A stretch of 64,000 nucleotides of DNA from Teredinibacter haidensis (GTDB lineage Bacteria; Pseudomonadota; Gammaproteobacteria; Pseudomonadales; Cellvibrionaceae): assembly GCF_014211975.1 (NCBI RefSeq), contig NZ_CP060084.1, forward strand, positions 4,041,001-4,105,000, given 5' to 3'. This document shows positions 41,085 to 50,130 of the stretch, in pieces. A model generated the notes under the pieces. The model saw only the letters and a list, made by a program, of their open reading frames with translations, did not search any database and had not been told where the DNA came from. A program made the position numbers and the translations under genes. Numbering within the stretch: position 1 is the first letter of the stretch; each line of letters begins with the position of its first letter.

Positions 41085-42122
41085 GTGGTCCCAGAGCAAG
41101 ATAAAAGTGAACTGCTGAAGCAGTTAACTATTGATAGAAGCGAACCACCTGCAAAAATAGTGGGCCTGCCGCAGTTAGTCATTGTGGTGGTGGTAACGGC
41201 AATTGTCAGCGCCGGTATCACGCTATATCTTTTCCCTTCCCCCTTATCCCCTACCAACGAAAAACAGCCACCAATTAGCACCGCAGAGCTTGCGAATATG
41301 CAATCGAGATCGGCCGCCGTTGATACACGTTCCAACGAGAAGGTCATACTCAATGCCTCTGGTTATATCACCGCGCGTCGGGTGGCGACTGTTTCGGCCG
41401 AAATTATGGGGCTCATTGTTAGTGTCGACGTGGAAGAAGGAATGCGTGTCGAGAAAAGGCAAATTCTTGCGCGCCTTGACGATTCCGTGGCTCGTGTCAA
41501 TCTGCGCTTGGCTGAGGCGCAGGTTCAGGTTCAGAGAGAATTGGTTAACAGTATTGAAAGTGACCAAAAGGAGGCCGAGCGTGTACTGAAGCGTCTGTCG
41601 ACTCTAGGGAAAGAAAATTTCTCCAGTGAAGCACAACGCACACGCGCTGAGGCAGATTTGTCCAAATTAAATTCCACACGGGCTAGTGCCAAAGCAGAAT
41701 TAAACGTGGTGGAACTAAATGTTGAACGCGAGCGGGAACGGCTTGGCGATCACACCATTCGCGCACCATTTGGTGGCGTAATAACCGTAAAGAATGCACA
41801 ACCTGGCGAAATTGTAGCGCCCGCTGCAGCCGGCGGTGGTTATACGCGTACGGGTATTTGCACTCTGGTGGATATGGATTCGCTTGAAATTGAAGTGGAT
41901 GTCAATGAAGCCTTTATCGGTCGCGTTGTCGCCAATCAAAAAGTTATTGCGAATCTGGATGCGTACGCAGACTGGGATCTGGCGGCCAGTGTTATTGCCA
42001 TTATTCCCACCGCAGATCGTGCTAAAGCGACCGTAAAAGTACGTATAAAAATACACACAAGAGATGAACGCATACTGCCCAATATGGGCGTTAAGGTGGC
42101 GTTTTTCGACGAACAGGCCTAG
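41085..42122 (+). CDS. Membrane-fusion (HlyD/MacA-like) adaptor of an ABC exporter
   Basis: A 345-residue protein with one N-terminal membrane helix (LPQLVIVVVVTAIVSAGITLYLF). A lipoyl/barrel-sandwich half (ARRVATVSAEIMGLI), a long coiled-coil hairpin (NLRLAEAQVQVQREL...ELNVVELNVERERERL), the second half (TIRAPFGGVI) and beta-barrel domains follow. It links the ABC permeases to the outer membrane or periplasmic substrate. GTG 41085 with AGGAG six bases upstream is preferred over ATG 41067, which has no ribosome site. Confidence 0.85.
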   Translation: MVPEQDKSELLKQLTIDRSEPPAKIVGLPQLVIVVVVTAIVSAGITLYLFPSPLSPTNEKQPPISTAELANMQSRSAAVDTRSNEKVILNASGYITARRVATVSAEIMGLIVSVDVEEGMRVEKRQILARLDDSVARVNLRLAEAQVQVQRELVNSIESDQKEAERVLKRLSTLGKENFSSEAQRTRAEADLSKLNSTRASAKAELNVVELNVERERERLGDHTIRAPFGGVITVKNAQPGEIVAPAAAGGGYTRTGICTLVDMDSLEIEVDVNEAFIGRVVANQKVIANLDAYADWDLAASVIAIIPTADRAKATVKVRIKIHTRDERILPNMGVKVAFFDEQA

Positions 42123-42132
42123 GGATAACACT

Positions 42133-42828
42133 ATGAGCAGCGACAATTTATTTGAGTTAAAAGGCTTGGCCAAATATTTCACCAAGGGAAAGGAAACCAT
42201 CTCGATTTTTGATGGCTTGAATATGCATATAAAAAAGGGCGATTTCGTAGCGGTGATGGGGCCTTCGGGATCGGGAAAAACGACACTGCTGAATATGCTG
42301 GGTGGAGTGGATAAACCCAGTGCGGGTGAAATTTTGTATGCAGACAAACCGATACAAAATCTGAGCGAAGGAGGATTGGCAAATTGGCGAGCCGAAAATG
42401 TGGGCTTTATTTTTCAGTTTTACAATTTAATGCCCATGCTAACAGCGGAAAAAAATGTAGAGTTACCACTTTTACTAAAACGACTATCCCGCGCGCAACG
42501 AAAGAAAAATATCGATGCAGCGTTAACACTGGTAGGTTTACAGGATAGGGCTAAACACAAACCCGATGAGCTTTCCGGTGGCCAGCAGCAGCGCGTTGCC
42601 ATCGCCAGGGCCATTGTGTCTGATCCGGCTCTTCTATTATGTGACGAACCGACCGGCGATTTGGATCGCAGCACCGCAGAAGACATTCTAAAAATACTAC
42701 AATTGCTAAATGATGAGTTTGGCAAAACCATCATTATGGTGACTCACGACCCCGCTGCCGCTAGATACGCCAAGCGTTGTATTCATCTGGATAAAGGGAG
42801 CTTTGTCGAGAAGGAGCTGGTGGCATGA
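42133..42828 (+). CDS. ABC transporter ATPase (MacB/LolD type)
   Basis: A 231-residue nucleotide-binding protein: Walker A GPSGSGKTT, signature LSGGQQQRVA, Walker B LLLCDEPTGDLD, H-loop THD. It belongs to the lipoprotein/macrolide exporter branch that works with FtsX-like permeases. ATG 42133 follows AGGGA; the longer frame from 42064 overlaps the adaptor gene. It overlaps the first permease gene by 4 bases. Confidence 0.93.
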   Translation: MSSDNLFELKGLAKYFTKGKETISIFDGLNMHIKKGDFVAVMGPSGSGKTTLLNMLGGVDKPSAGEILYADKPIQNLSEGGLANWRAENVGFIFQFYNLMPMLTAEKNVELPLLLKRLSRAQRKKNIDAALTLVGLQDRAKHKPDELSGGQQQRVAIARAIVSDPALLLCDEPTGDLDRSTAEDILKILQLLNDEFGKTIIMVTHDPAAARYAKRCIHLDKGSFVEKELVA

Positions 42829-43988
42829 AAGATTTCTATCTAGTGTTTAAAAACCTTACGCGCAATAAAATGCGCCTAACTCTCAATGGCTTTGCGATAT
42901 TTATCGCGTTTTTACTTTTTGGGGTGTTGTCTTCTATTAAAGGCGCTTTTGATGCAGGTATTGATTTGTCCGCCGATAACCGTTTGGTTGTTGTCAACAA
43001 AATAAATTTTACCCAACCGCTGCCTATTGCCCATGTTCAAAAAATTCGCGCAATGGATGGCGTTAAAGACGTAACTTGGGCTAATTGGTTCGGGGCATAC
43101 CACCAGGATGCGCGTAAACCCCTTGTCGGTATGGCGGTCGACCCCGAGAGTTACTTAAAGGTTTACGACGAAATTTTGTTAGATGAGGAGTTTAAGAAAG
43201 CCTGGTATGCAGAGCGTCAGGGGGTGATTGTTGGCGAGCGCATGGCGACCGCGAAAGGTTGGAAGGTAGGTGATCGCATTCCTATTTCCTCCAGTATATT
43301 TTCAAAGTCTGATGGTTCACACGTTTGGGATATGGTGATAATCGGAATTTTTACAGGGAAAGATCGTCAGCTGGATACAAACTATCTGCTCTTTCATTAC
43401 AAATACTTTATAGAAACTCAGACCTTCGGTAGAGACTGGATCGGTTGGGCCATTCTTACAACCGATGATGCAATGCTAAACGACAATGTCGCTAATAGCA
43501 TCGATAGACGCTTTGCTAACTCGCCCGCTGAAACGGAAACCACATCGGAAAAACAATTTACCAAAGCGTTTATAGCGCAGATTGGGAGCGTGGGCCTGAT
43601 TCTAACCTCGGTCGTGCTGGCCGCATTTTTTACCATTCTGCTCATTGTGGGTAACTCCATGGCTCTTGCTATTCGTGAGCGTACGGCGGAAATTGCGGTG
43701 TTAAAAACATTGGGCTTTCAGGCAATGCGCGTTTTTCGCATGATCTTGACTGAATCAATCGTATTAGCCTTGATGGGAGGCCTGCTAGGTTTGGGCTTTG
43801 CGCATTTCATCGTGACGGGTGCGAGTCAACAGCCACAGTTGCAATCGATATTGCCGAATTTAATTCTCAGTGGAGAAACCATCCTGAAAGCTTTGGCTTA
43901 TATGGTGCTGTTGGGATTATTAACGGGATTCTTCCCCGCTTGGCGGGCAATGAGACTCAACACCCTAGATGCGTTGAGCAGGAGATAG
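42825..43988 (+). CDS. FtsX/MacB-like permease 1
   Basis: A 387-residue permease with one N-terminal helix (LTLNGFAIFIAFLLFGVL), a large periplasmic domain (about residues 40-260) and three C-terminal helices. The FtsX element IRERTAEIAVLKTLGF lies between helices 2 and 3. It is translationally coupled to the ATPase and followed 3 bases later by a paralogous permease, suggesting a heterodimeric exporter. Confidence 0.88.
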   Translation: MKDFYLVFKNLTRNKMRLTLNGFAIFIAFLLFGVLSSIKGAFDAGIDLSADNRLVVVNKINFTQPLPIAHVQKIRAMDGVKDVTWANWFGAYHQDARKPLVGMAVDPESYLKVYDEILLDEEFKKAWYAERQGVIVGERMATAKGWKVGDRIPISSSIFSKSDGSHVWDMVIIGIFTGKDRQLDTNYLLFHYKYFIETQTFGRDWIGWAILTTDDAMLNDNVANSIDRRFANSPAETETTSEKQFTKAFIAQIGSVGLILTSVVLAAFFTILLIVGNSMALAIRERTAEIAVLKTLGFQAMRVFRMILTESIVLALMGGLLGLGFAHFIVTGASQQPQLQSILPNLILSGETILKALAYMVLLGLLTGFFPAWRAMRLNTLDALSRR

Positions 43989-43991
43989 ACG

Positions 43992-45176
43992 ATGGTCAGT
44001 GTATTTGCACAAGTTATGGCGGTGGTTGCGATGAATATACGCAGCTTGCCGAAGAGAATCTGGATGTCGTTAGCAACGCTTCTGGCGGTTGCCATCGTTG
44101 TTGCTGTATTGCTCGGCTTTCTGGCGATGTCTAATGGGTTTCAGCAAACCCTAAAAGGCACCGGTTCGGAGGCTCTGGCAGTAATATTACGTGAAGGTTC
44201 GCAGGCAGAATTAAATAGTGTTTTACTGCGGGAACAATACCGTGTCATTGAAACCGCACCGGGTATAGCGCTAGATGCGGAAGGGCCAATCGTCTCCGGA
44301 GAACTCTATATTATTGTAACCGGAAAGAAAAAAACCACTGGTACCGATGTGAATTTACCGCTTCGGGGTTTGGACAACCGTGGTATTGCCATGAGGGAGA
44401 ATATCAGCATCGTCGCTGGCAGAATTTTCGAGCCGGGGACCAATGAAATCGTGGTAGGAGAAGCGATTCTTAAAGAATTCAGCGGCTTCGAACTTAATAA
44501 AACCATTCGGCTTAATAATATTGAATGGACAGTCGTCGGTGTGTTCGCCGCCGGGGGCTCGGTCTTCTCAAGTGAGTTGTGGGCCGATTCGAAAACCGTA
44601 CAGAGCCAATTTAATCGTGGCAGCAGCTACCAAATTATGCGCGTAAAACTTGCGAAATCTGGTGAGATAACACCATTAAAAGAATTCTTTAAAAATGATC
44701 CGCGCCTAAATTTAGATGTCTGGACGGAGTCTGATTACTATTCTGAGCAATCTAAAGGGATGGCGGATCTAATATTCTATCTGGGTTGGCCTCTCTCGAT
44801 TGCAATGGCATTGGGCGCATTAGCCGGAGCACTGAACACCATGTATACCTCAGTAGCGCAACGAGCAGTGGAGATTGCAACGCTGCGGGCGATAGGGTTT
44901 AGTGGAATGTCCGCCTTCTTCGGCACCTTGGTCGAATCTCTGGTGCTTTCGGTGATTGGTGGTCTTCTGGGTGCCGTGGCGGCCTATTTGTTTTTCGATG
45001 GTATTACCGCCTCTACCCTTGGGGGAAGTTTTACCCAAATTGTGTTTGATTTTGAAATTTCAGGCGATGGCTTTCTGCAAGCCATAAAGTTAGCACTTGT
45101 TATCGGTCTAATTGGTGGTGTGTTGCCGGCTTACCGCGCGGCAAAGTTGCCAGTGATAGTGGCGTTTCGACGTTAG
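43992..45176 (+). CDS. FtsX/MacB-like permease 2
   Basis: A 394-residue paralogue of the preceding permease: N-terminal helix (ATLLAVAIVVAVLLGFLAM), a periplasmic domain, and AQRAVEIATLRAIGFSG in the FtsX core. With the adaptor and ATPase it completes a four-gene exporter whose substrate cannot be deduced. No outer-membrane channel is encoded here. Confidence 0.88.
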   Translation: MVSVFAQVMAVVAMNIRSLPKRIWMSLATLLAVAIVVAVLLGFLAMSNGFQQTLKGTGSEALAVILREGSQAELNSVLLREQYRVIETAPGIALDAEGPIVSGELYIIVTGKKKTTGTDVNLPLRGLDNRGIAMRENISIVAGRIFEPGTNEIVVGEAILKEFSGFELNKTIRLNNIEWTVVGVFAAGGSVFSSELWADSKTVQSQFNRGSSYQIMRVKLAKSGEITPLKEFFKNDPRLNLDVWTESDYYSEQSKGMADLIFYLGWPLSIAMALGALAGALNTMYTSVAQRAVEIATLRAIGFSGMSAFFGTLVESLVLSVIGGLLGAVAAYLFFDGITASTLGGSFTQIVFDFEISGDGFLQAIKLALVIGLIGGVLPAYRAAKLPVIVAFRR

Positions 45177-45269
45177 TGCTGAGGTAATGCGTAGAAGCGT
45201 TTTTTCAGTCGAAAAACGTAGGTTGAATAACGAAGGATTCAATAACTAAATGGGGTTTGGGAGAAAAAA

Positions 45270-46034
45270 ATGATAAGACTTGTAGTTACCGTAATCTTAC
45301 TTACCGCATCGTTGTGCTATGCGGCACCGGAAATTAAGGGTTACCCAGAAGATCTTCGTGGGTTTCTCTACCCAAAAGAGACTCTGGTAACGATTAACGA
45401 TAGTGCAGAAAAAACCGCATATTCTGATGAGGCTGATATTAACCTGGTTATTACCACGGAGAAAGAGCGGCTTTCGCAATCCCTAAAAGCGAATACAACT
45501 GTGCGAGAAAACGTACGTATGTACTTAATCGACAAGGGGTTTAAAGCTGAAACGATAAAAAATTCCAAATTTTCGACATCGCCTCAATACGGTTGGTTTG
45601 GGAAGAAACCTAATGCCTTTAAAGTCGTTAATAGAATGACGATAAAAATCACATCTGAGCAGCAGCTTCAGGATATAGCCACTATTGCCGATGAGCTAAC
45701 GGAGGTTGAGATATCGTCAACACTGTTCTCTCATTCAAAAAAAGACGAATTTCAAGAGGTGGTAAAGCAGCAAGCTCTAGATAAAATACTGGCTAAAAAA
45801 CGACAGTATGAAAAATCACTTGGGATCAAATTAATTCCGGTTTCGTTTAGAGAGCTGGGGGTTGGCATGCAGGCCACTGAAGGGGCACAACTTGTTGAAG
45901 AGGTTGTGGTCGCTGCCGTTAGGTCTGGCGTTGACTACGATATGAAGCGCAAGGGGAGAGTTCAGCAGACTGGAAGCTCATTTGATGAAGTGAAGTACCA
46001 TGCGAATATGCAAGTTGAATTCAGGGTTGAGTAA
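45270..46034 (+). CDS. SIMPL-domain (DUF541) periplasmic protein
   Basis: A 254-residue protein with a signal peptide (cleaved after CYA, about residue 18). The SIMPL fold is suggested by YSDEADINLVITTEKERLSQSLKANT, the TSPQYGWFGKKPNAFKVVNRMTIKI segment, and the C-terminal YHANMQVEFRVE strand. The domain is shared by envelope proteins such as BP26/OMP28, of uncertain role. ATG 45270 follows GGGAG after a 93-base gap from the exporter. Confidence 0.75.
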   Translation: MIRLVVTVILLTASLCYAAPEIKGYPEDLRGFLYPKETLVTINDSAEKTAYSDEADINLVITTEKERLSQSLKANTTVRENVRMYLIDKGFKAETIKNSKFSTSPQYGWFGKKPNAFKVVNRMTIKITSEQQLQDIATIADELTEVEISSTLFSHSKKDEFQEVVKQQALDKILAKKRQYEKSLGIKLIPVSFRELGVGMQATEGAQLVEEVVVAAVRSGVDYDMKRKGRVQQTGSSFDEVKYHANMQVEFRVE

Positions 46035-46232
46035 GTCGTTTACCCGGCGCTAAGGGAAACATTTGTATTTGAGAGTGATGCCGGAGCAATCGATCACCAA
46101 CCTATATCGTTATCGAAGCGTAAAGGGGGGAGCAAGGAGGTATCGCCAAGTGACCAGAACGTTTTGTATTGGTTGTTGTAAATTGCGAGGGTAGTAACCA
46201 GTCAGCGTTTGGTCGTAAACGAGGAAGGGACT

Positions 46233-47132
46233 ATGAACGATATTTTTATCAGCTACAAAAGGGAAGATCAGCAAACAGCCAAACAATTGGCCGACGCCCT
46301 GCAGAGGCAGGGCTGGACGGTTTGGTGGGACCCTCACCTGCGCGCGGGAGAACATTTCGACGATGTGATCGAAGCTGCGTTGCAAGAAGCAACGTGTGTC
46401 GTTGTTTTGTGGTCGAAGCTTTCGATAAGTTCGCGTTACGTGAGAGATGAAGCCAGTTATGCGCTGAATAAACAGAAGTTGATTCCTACACAGATAGATG
46501 ATGTCGAGCTTCCATTCCGGTTTGCTGGTCTTCAGACCGTGCCGTTATATGGGTGGGACGGGACAGACAATTATCCTGGGTTCGTTAAGCTAATAGCCGA
46601 TATTCGATCTAAACTCGAGCCTGGTATTGCTGCTGTATCCGAAGGCGTTCAAGAAAGCAATCAAGATGTAATGTCCGGTTTCAGAAGCGAATTGGTGCAG
46701 GACACCGCTACAATATCAACGAAAACACACTCGAGAGAATCCGTAGGTGGGCGCTCAAAGCTTGAGTGGACGCTGAGTGTGCTCACACTATTGATACTGG
46801 CTTTCTTTTATGTCGCCGCCGTTGCTAATGGCTGCTCCAACCATGACATTTTGGTGCTATCGGCGACAATAGGTTTACCGCTTAGCATTTTTATTATGTT
46901 CAAGCGAAAGCCTTATAGAATTACATGGTTGGCTGTGCCTATCGTCAGCTATTTTATCGGTATGCCCTATGGACACAACTATGGAAGTATCACGAGTTCA
47001 CCATTATTCGGATTGCCACAGGGTACTAACTGCCAGGCGAGTGCTGAGGTAATTGTAATTTTCGGCGTAGTTTTTGCTGCCGCTGTGATAGAGCACACGG
47101 TGTACCTCTTCAAAAATAGAGCGAACGTATAG
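46233..47132 (+). CDS. TIR-domain protein with C-terminal membrane helices
   Basis: A 299-residue protein. The N-terminal TIR domain (1 to about 125) reads MNDIFISYKRED, WTVWWDPHLRAGEHF, VVVLWSKLSISSRYVRDEASYA. E73 falls at the catalytic glutamate position of NAD-cleaving TIRs. A linker leads to a membrane part with about four helices (from residue 180: LSVLTLLILAFFYVAAVA and others). TIR proteins in bacteria often work in anti-phage NAD depletion. ATG 46233 has GAGGAAGGG upstream. No partner sensor gene is seen. Confidence 0.8.
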   Translation: MNDIFISYKREDQQTAKQLADALQRQGWTVWWDPHLRAGEHFDDVIEAALQEATCVVVLWSKLSISSRYVRDEASYALNKQKLIPTQIDDVELPFRFAGLQTVPLYGWDGTDNYPGFVKLIADIRSKLEPGIAAVSEGVQESNQDVMSGFRSELVQDTATISTKTHSRESVGGRSKLEWTLSVLTLLILAFFYVAAVANGCSNHDILVLSATIGLPLSIFIMFKRKPYRITWLAVPIVSYFIGMPYGHNYGSITSSPLFGLPQGTNCQASAEVIVIFGVVFAAAVIEHTVYLFKNRANV

Positions 47133-47455
47133 TAGGAATGCGTTACAGCCTAGTTCTTGGGAGATAACCTGGACGAGGCTACAGTCTTTGCTAAGCGAGT
47201 GTCCGCGTTGGTGCATACCTGCTTTTAAGCCCCCGTGCTCGCAGGATTAGCAAAACCTTAAATTGTCGGTTTCCGTCAGAATCCTAAAATTGCCAACTTA
47301 CTGAAGCATGCTAGGTTAATTCCGCTTGTGAGTTTTAATGATGAGTGGTTAAAATACGCACTACTTGTTCGCATGGTATTGCAGTAAGTACGGTATTTAG
47401 CGTTGGCCAAAACGGTTAGCAGAGCAAGGTATTATCGATAGATTGGACCCATACT
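47133..47455. other. Intergenic region
   Basis: No supported gene or hairpin terminator. An unstarted open frame ending at 47387 (reading LLKHARLIPLVSFNDEW) may be a gene relic, but I do not recognise it. Confidence 0.3.
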
Positions 47456-47890
47456 GTGAGACTCTGGAGTTTGCACCCGTGTTACTTAGATGCGAAAGGG
47501 CTGGTTGCCTTGTGGCGAGAAGGTTTACTTGCACTACATGTTTTGTCCGGCAAAACCAAGGGTTATAAGAACCACCCACAACTTATTCGATTCAGGAACA
47601 CAAGAAACCCTCTGGGGGCTATCACCAGCTATCTAAAGTCGGTGGCCGATGAAGCGACTCAGCGAGGGTATAACTTCGACAAAAGCAAGCTGCCCAATAG
47701 AGCTATTCGCTCCAAGTTGCGCGTTACCACTGGGCAGGTGGATTATGAATTTCAGCATCTACTAAATAAACTGAGCGTAAGGGATTACAAGAGATATCAA
47801 CAAATCGCCTTATTGAAGAAGCCAGAACTTCACCCGTTGTTCTATTTAGACAACGGTGAAATAGAATCCTGGGAGATTCTACCCAAATAA
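47456..47890 (+). CDS. Pyrimidine-dimer DNA glycosylase family protein
   Basis: A 144-residue protein starting MRLWSLHPCYLDAKGLVALWREGLLA, with GKTKGYKNHPQLIRF and EATQRGYNFD. This is the pattern of the Pyr_excise family related to T4 endonuclease V, which excises UV-induced cyclobutane dimers. GTG start at 47456. A terminal YLDNGEIESWE segment is an extension beyond the phage enzyme. Activity is inferred from family only. Confidence 0.75.
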   Translation: MRLWSLHPCYLDAKGLVALWREGLLALHVLSGKTKGYKNHPQLIRFRNTRNPLGAITSYLKSVADEATQRGYNFDKSKLPNRAIRSKLRVTTGQVDYEFQHLLNKLSVRDYKRYQQIALLKKPELHPLFYLDNGEIESWEILPK

Positions 47891-47907
47891 TAATGACGAG
47901 GCCTACG

Positions 47908-48291
47908 ATGGAATTGACAGGAGAGTTTCAAATAACTAATTGGGATGAAAAAGTTATTCACGAGTATGAAAATGGCACGAAACAAAGTTATGTTATTGTG
48001 ACGCAAGCGTACAGTGGCGATATTTGTGGCTTGTCTGAAGTTCATTATCTTATGTATTACCAGAGTGAAAAAAACGCAGTTTTTGTCGGCCATGAGCGAA
48101 TCGTATTGGACAGTGGCAAAGGTACTCTGGTATTACAGCACGAGGGAGTATTCGAAAACGGTATTGCCAAGAGTGAATTTACCCTGGCAAACTCCGAGGG
48201 TGAAGTCACTGAACATGGAGTACCCGCTACGGGCGCGTTTGAGTCCACCGCCGGTGGGAAAGCTCAGTATTCTATAAAGTTAAATGCCTAA
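47908..48291 (+). CDS. DUF3224 family protein
   Basis: A 127-residue beta-rich protein of the DUF3224 type (allene-oxide-cyclase-like barrel). Signs are MELTGEFQITNWDEKVI, then QSYVIVTQAYSGDICG, FVGHERIVLD, LVLQHEGVFENG and a terminal GTGAFE-like GVPATGAFEST. The function is unknown. ATG 47908 has GAGG six bases upstream; ATG 47893 also lies in frame. It forms a run with the glycosylase upstream and YbjQ downstream. Confidence 0.75.
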   Translation: MELTGEFQITNWDEKVIHEYENGTKQSYVIVTQAYSGDICGLSEVHYLMYYQSEKNAVFVGHERIVLDSGKGTLVLQHEGVFENGIAKSEFTLANSEGEVTEHGVPATGAFESTAGGKAQYSIKLNA

Positions 48292-48300
48292 GGAGTGACG

Positions 48301-48621
48301 ATGCTTAAAACCACAACGTCGACAGTAGATGGCAGGCCCATTCGGGAATACCTGGGTGTGGTTGTTGGTGAGGCCATACTGGGGGCCAATATATTCAAAG
48401 ATATTTTTGGCGCTATACGCGATATTGTTGGCGGTCGGTCTGCCGCTTACGAGCAAGAAATGGGAAAAGCCCGAGAAATTGCCTTCGATGAAATGGAGCA
48501 AAAAGCAAAGGCCCTAGGTGCCGATGGTATTGTTGGTATCGATATTGATTACGAAGTGGTTGGCCAGCAAGGAGGGATGATGATGGTGTCGGTGAGTGGT
48601 ACAGCTATCCGGTTTAAGTAA
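48301..48621 (+). CDS. YbjQ/UPF0145 family protein
   Basis: A 106-residue protein of the YbjQ family, a dodecin-like small pentamer sometimes called heavy-metal-binding. Signs are TTTSTVDGRPIREYLGVVVGEAILG, the helix AREIAFDEMEQKAKALGADGIVGID, and YEVV...MVSVSGTA. ATG 48301 follows AAGGAG; the GTG at 48295 is less likely. The function is not established. Confidence 0.85.
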   Translation: MLKTTTSTVDGRPIREYLGVVVGEAILGANIFKDIFGAIRDIVGGRSAAYEQEMGKAREIAFDEMEQKAKALGADGIVGIDIDYEVVGQQGGMMMVSVSGTAIRFK

Positions 48622-48735
48622 ATAAAATTACACAACATATAGGTTAAAGACGGCGAGAGCTCGTCGTCTATTTTTATTTAGTAGAGGAAAAATTTGTTGA
48701 GTTAAAAACTATCCCACCTTAAAGAGGGCCAAGCC

Positions 48736-50130
48736 ATGAAAAAAGGACTTTATTTCGGTAGTACCCTTGTTATAGCGATTGTTGTTTTATCGCTTACTTC
48801 CTGTATTTCCCACCAACAATATCGAACGAATTACGAGCTTTGTACCTCTAGTAATCCTCTGCAGGAATGCAAAACCAGCTCGATTCAGAGCTATAAAAAT
48901 CTCCAGGATAGCAGTCAGGATTATATGCTGGCGTTTATTGAGCTGGACGACCAGGGCCAGCTATGGCAACGCAAGCAGATGGACAAGGTGCTGACTAAAG
49001 TGGCCACGGATCTAATTGAGCAAGACGCCTTGGTGGTGGTGTTTGTTCATGGCTGGAAGCACAGTGCTAAGGTGGGTGACGATAATATTCAGAGTTTTCG
49101 CAAGAGCTTAATGCGCTTAAGTGCGATGGAATCGGCGATTAGCAACAGTATGGGTATGCAGCCGCGTAAAGTGACAGGCATTTATCTAGGGTGGCGAGGG
49201 GGTTCTGTTAGTTGGCCCGTACTGAAAAATCTTACGTTTTGGGAGAGAAAAGAAACTGCTCATAAGGTGGGTTACGGAGCAACAACAGAAGTACTCGGCC
49301 GCTTGGAGTTGTTACGTAATACCAAACATGCCATTGATAGAAAAGAGGGGAAAGAGAGCGGCACACGTTTGGCGGTTGTTGGGCATAGCTTCGGTGGTGC
49401 GGTCGTTTATTCGGCGCTGAGTGAAATTCTAGAGTACGGCTTTGTGCATACAGAAGGCCCGCAGGGGTTCGTGAGCGATACGATCGGTTTTGCGGATTTG
49501 GTGGTGCTGATTAATCCGGCATTTGAGGCTATGCGCTACGCTAACCTGAGTGATATGGCCACCGAGCGAGGCCATTATTTTCCCGGGCAGTTGCCGGTAC
49601 TGGCAATTTTAACATCGGAATCCGATGGCGCTACCAAATATGCCTTTCCTATGGGGCGCTGGTTTTCGACCCTGTTCGAAAAAGAGCGCAAGGCTGAGCG
49701 TTATAATGCGGTTCTCCAGCAAACAGAAATTATTGACCAGGGTGTTGCGAATCAAACTGCTGTAGGGCATTTTGATCACTATAAAACCCACTACCTGAGT
49801 GCGACGGAGCGGAAGAACGAAGATGCAGCGCTGTGGGAGTTTGATCTCCAGAAAGAGGTTGAACTCTTTATGCGGACAGCAGAAAGCTGGGAGCAAGATC
49901 ATCCGGGCAGTACAATAGCTTTTAGAGGCTCCTCGCTGAAACGCACCGACAATAGCGCTGGCAGGAATCCCTATATGAATATTCGGGTGGATAAAGCGCT
50001 AATTCCCGATCATAATCATATCTTCGACCCGCGCATTGAAAATTTTTTACAGCAGCTGATTTTAATTTCATCACAAACAGATGCGCTGGATAAACGTAAA
50101 GCATTAAGAGCAAAAAACGTATCTAAATGA
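48736..50130 (+). CDS. Alpha/beta-hydrolase lipoprotein
   Basis: A 464-residue protein with a lipoprotein signal (lipobox LTSC about residue 22). An alpha/beta-hydrolase core follows: oxyanion strand VVFVHGWKHS, nucleophile elbow VGHSFGGAV, and candidate acid/His in later segments (AVGHFDHYKTH). It is an outer-membrane-anchored serine hydrolase or lipase candidate. It overlaps the next hydrolase gene by 4 bases (ATGA), so both are co-translated. Confidence 0.75.
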   Translation: MKKGLYFGSTLVIAIVVLSLTSCISHQQYRTNYELCTSSNPLQECKTSSIQSYKNLQDSSQDYMLAFIELDDQGQLWQRKQMDKVLTKVATDLIEQDALVVVFVHGWKHSAKVGDDNIQSFRKSLMRLSAMESAISNSMGMQPRKVTGIYLGWRGGSVSWPVLKNLTFWERKETAHKVGYGATTEVLGRLELLRNTKHAIDRKEGKESGTRLAVVGHSFGGAVVYSALSEILEYGFVHTEGPQGFVSDTIGFADLVVLINPAFEAMRYANLSDMATERGHYFPGQLPVLAILTSESDGATKYAFPMGRWFSTLFEKERKAERYNAVLQQTEIIDQGVANQTAVGHFDHYKTHYLSATERKNEDAALWEFDLQKEVELFMRTAESWEQDHPGSTIAFRGSSLKRTDNSAGRNPYMNIRVDKALIPDHNHIFDPRIENFLQQLILISSQTDALDKRKALRAKNVSK

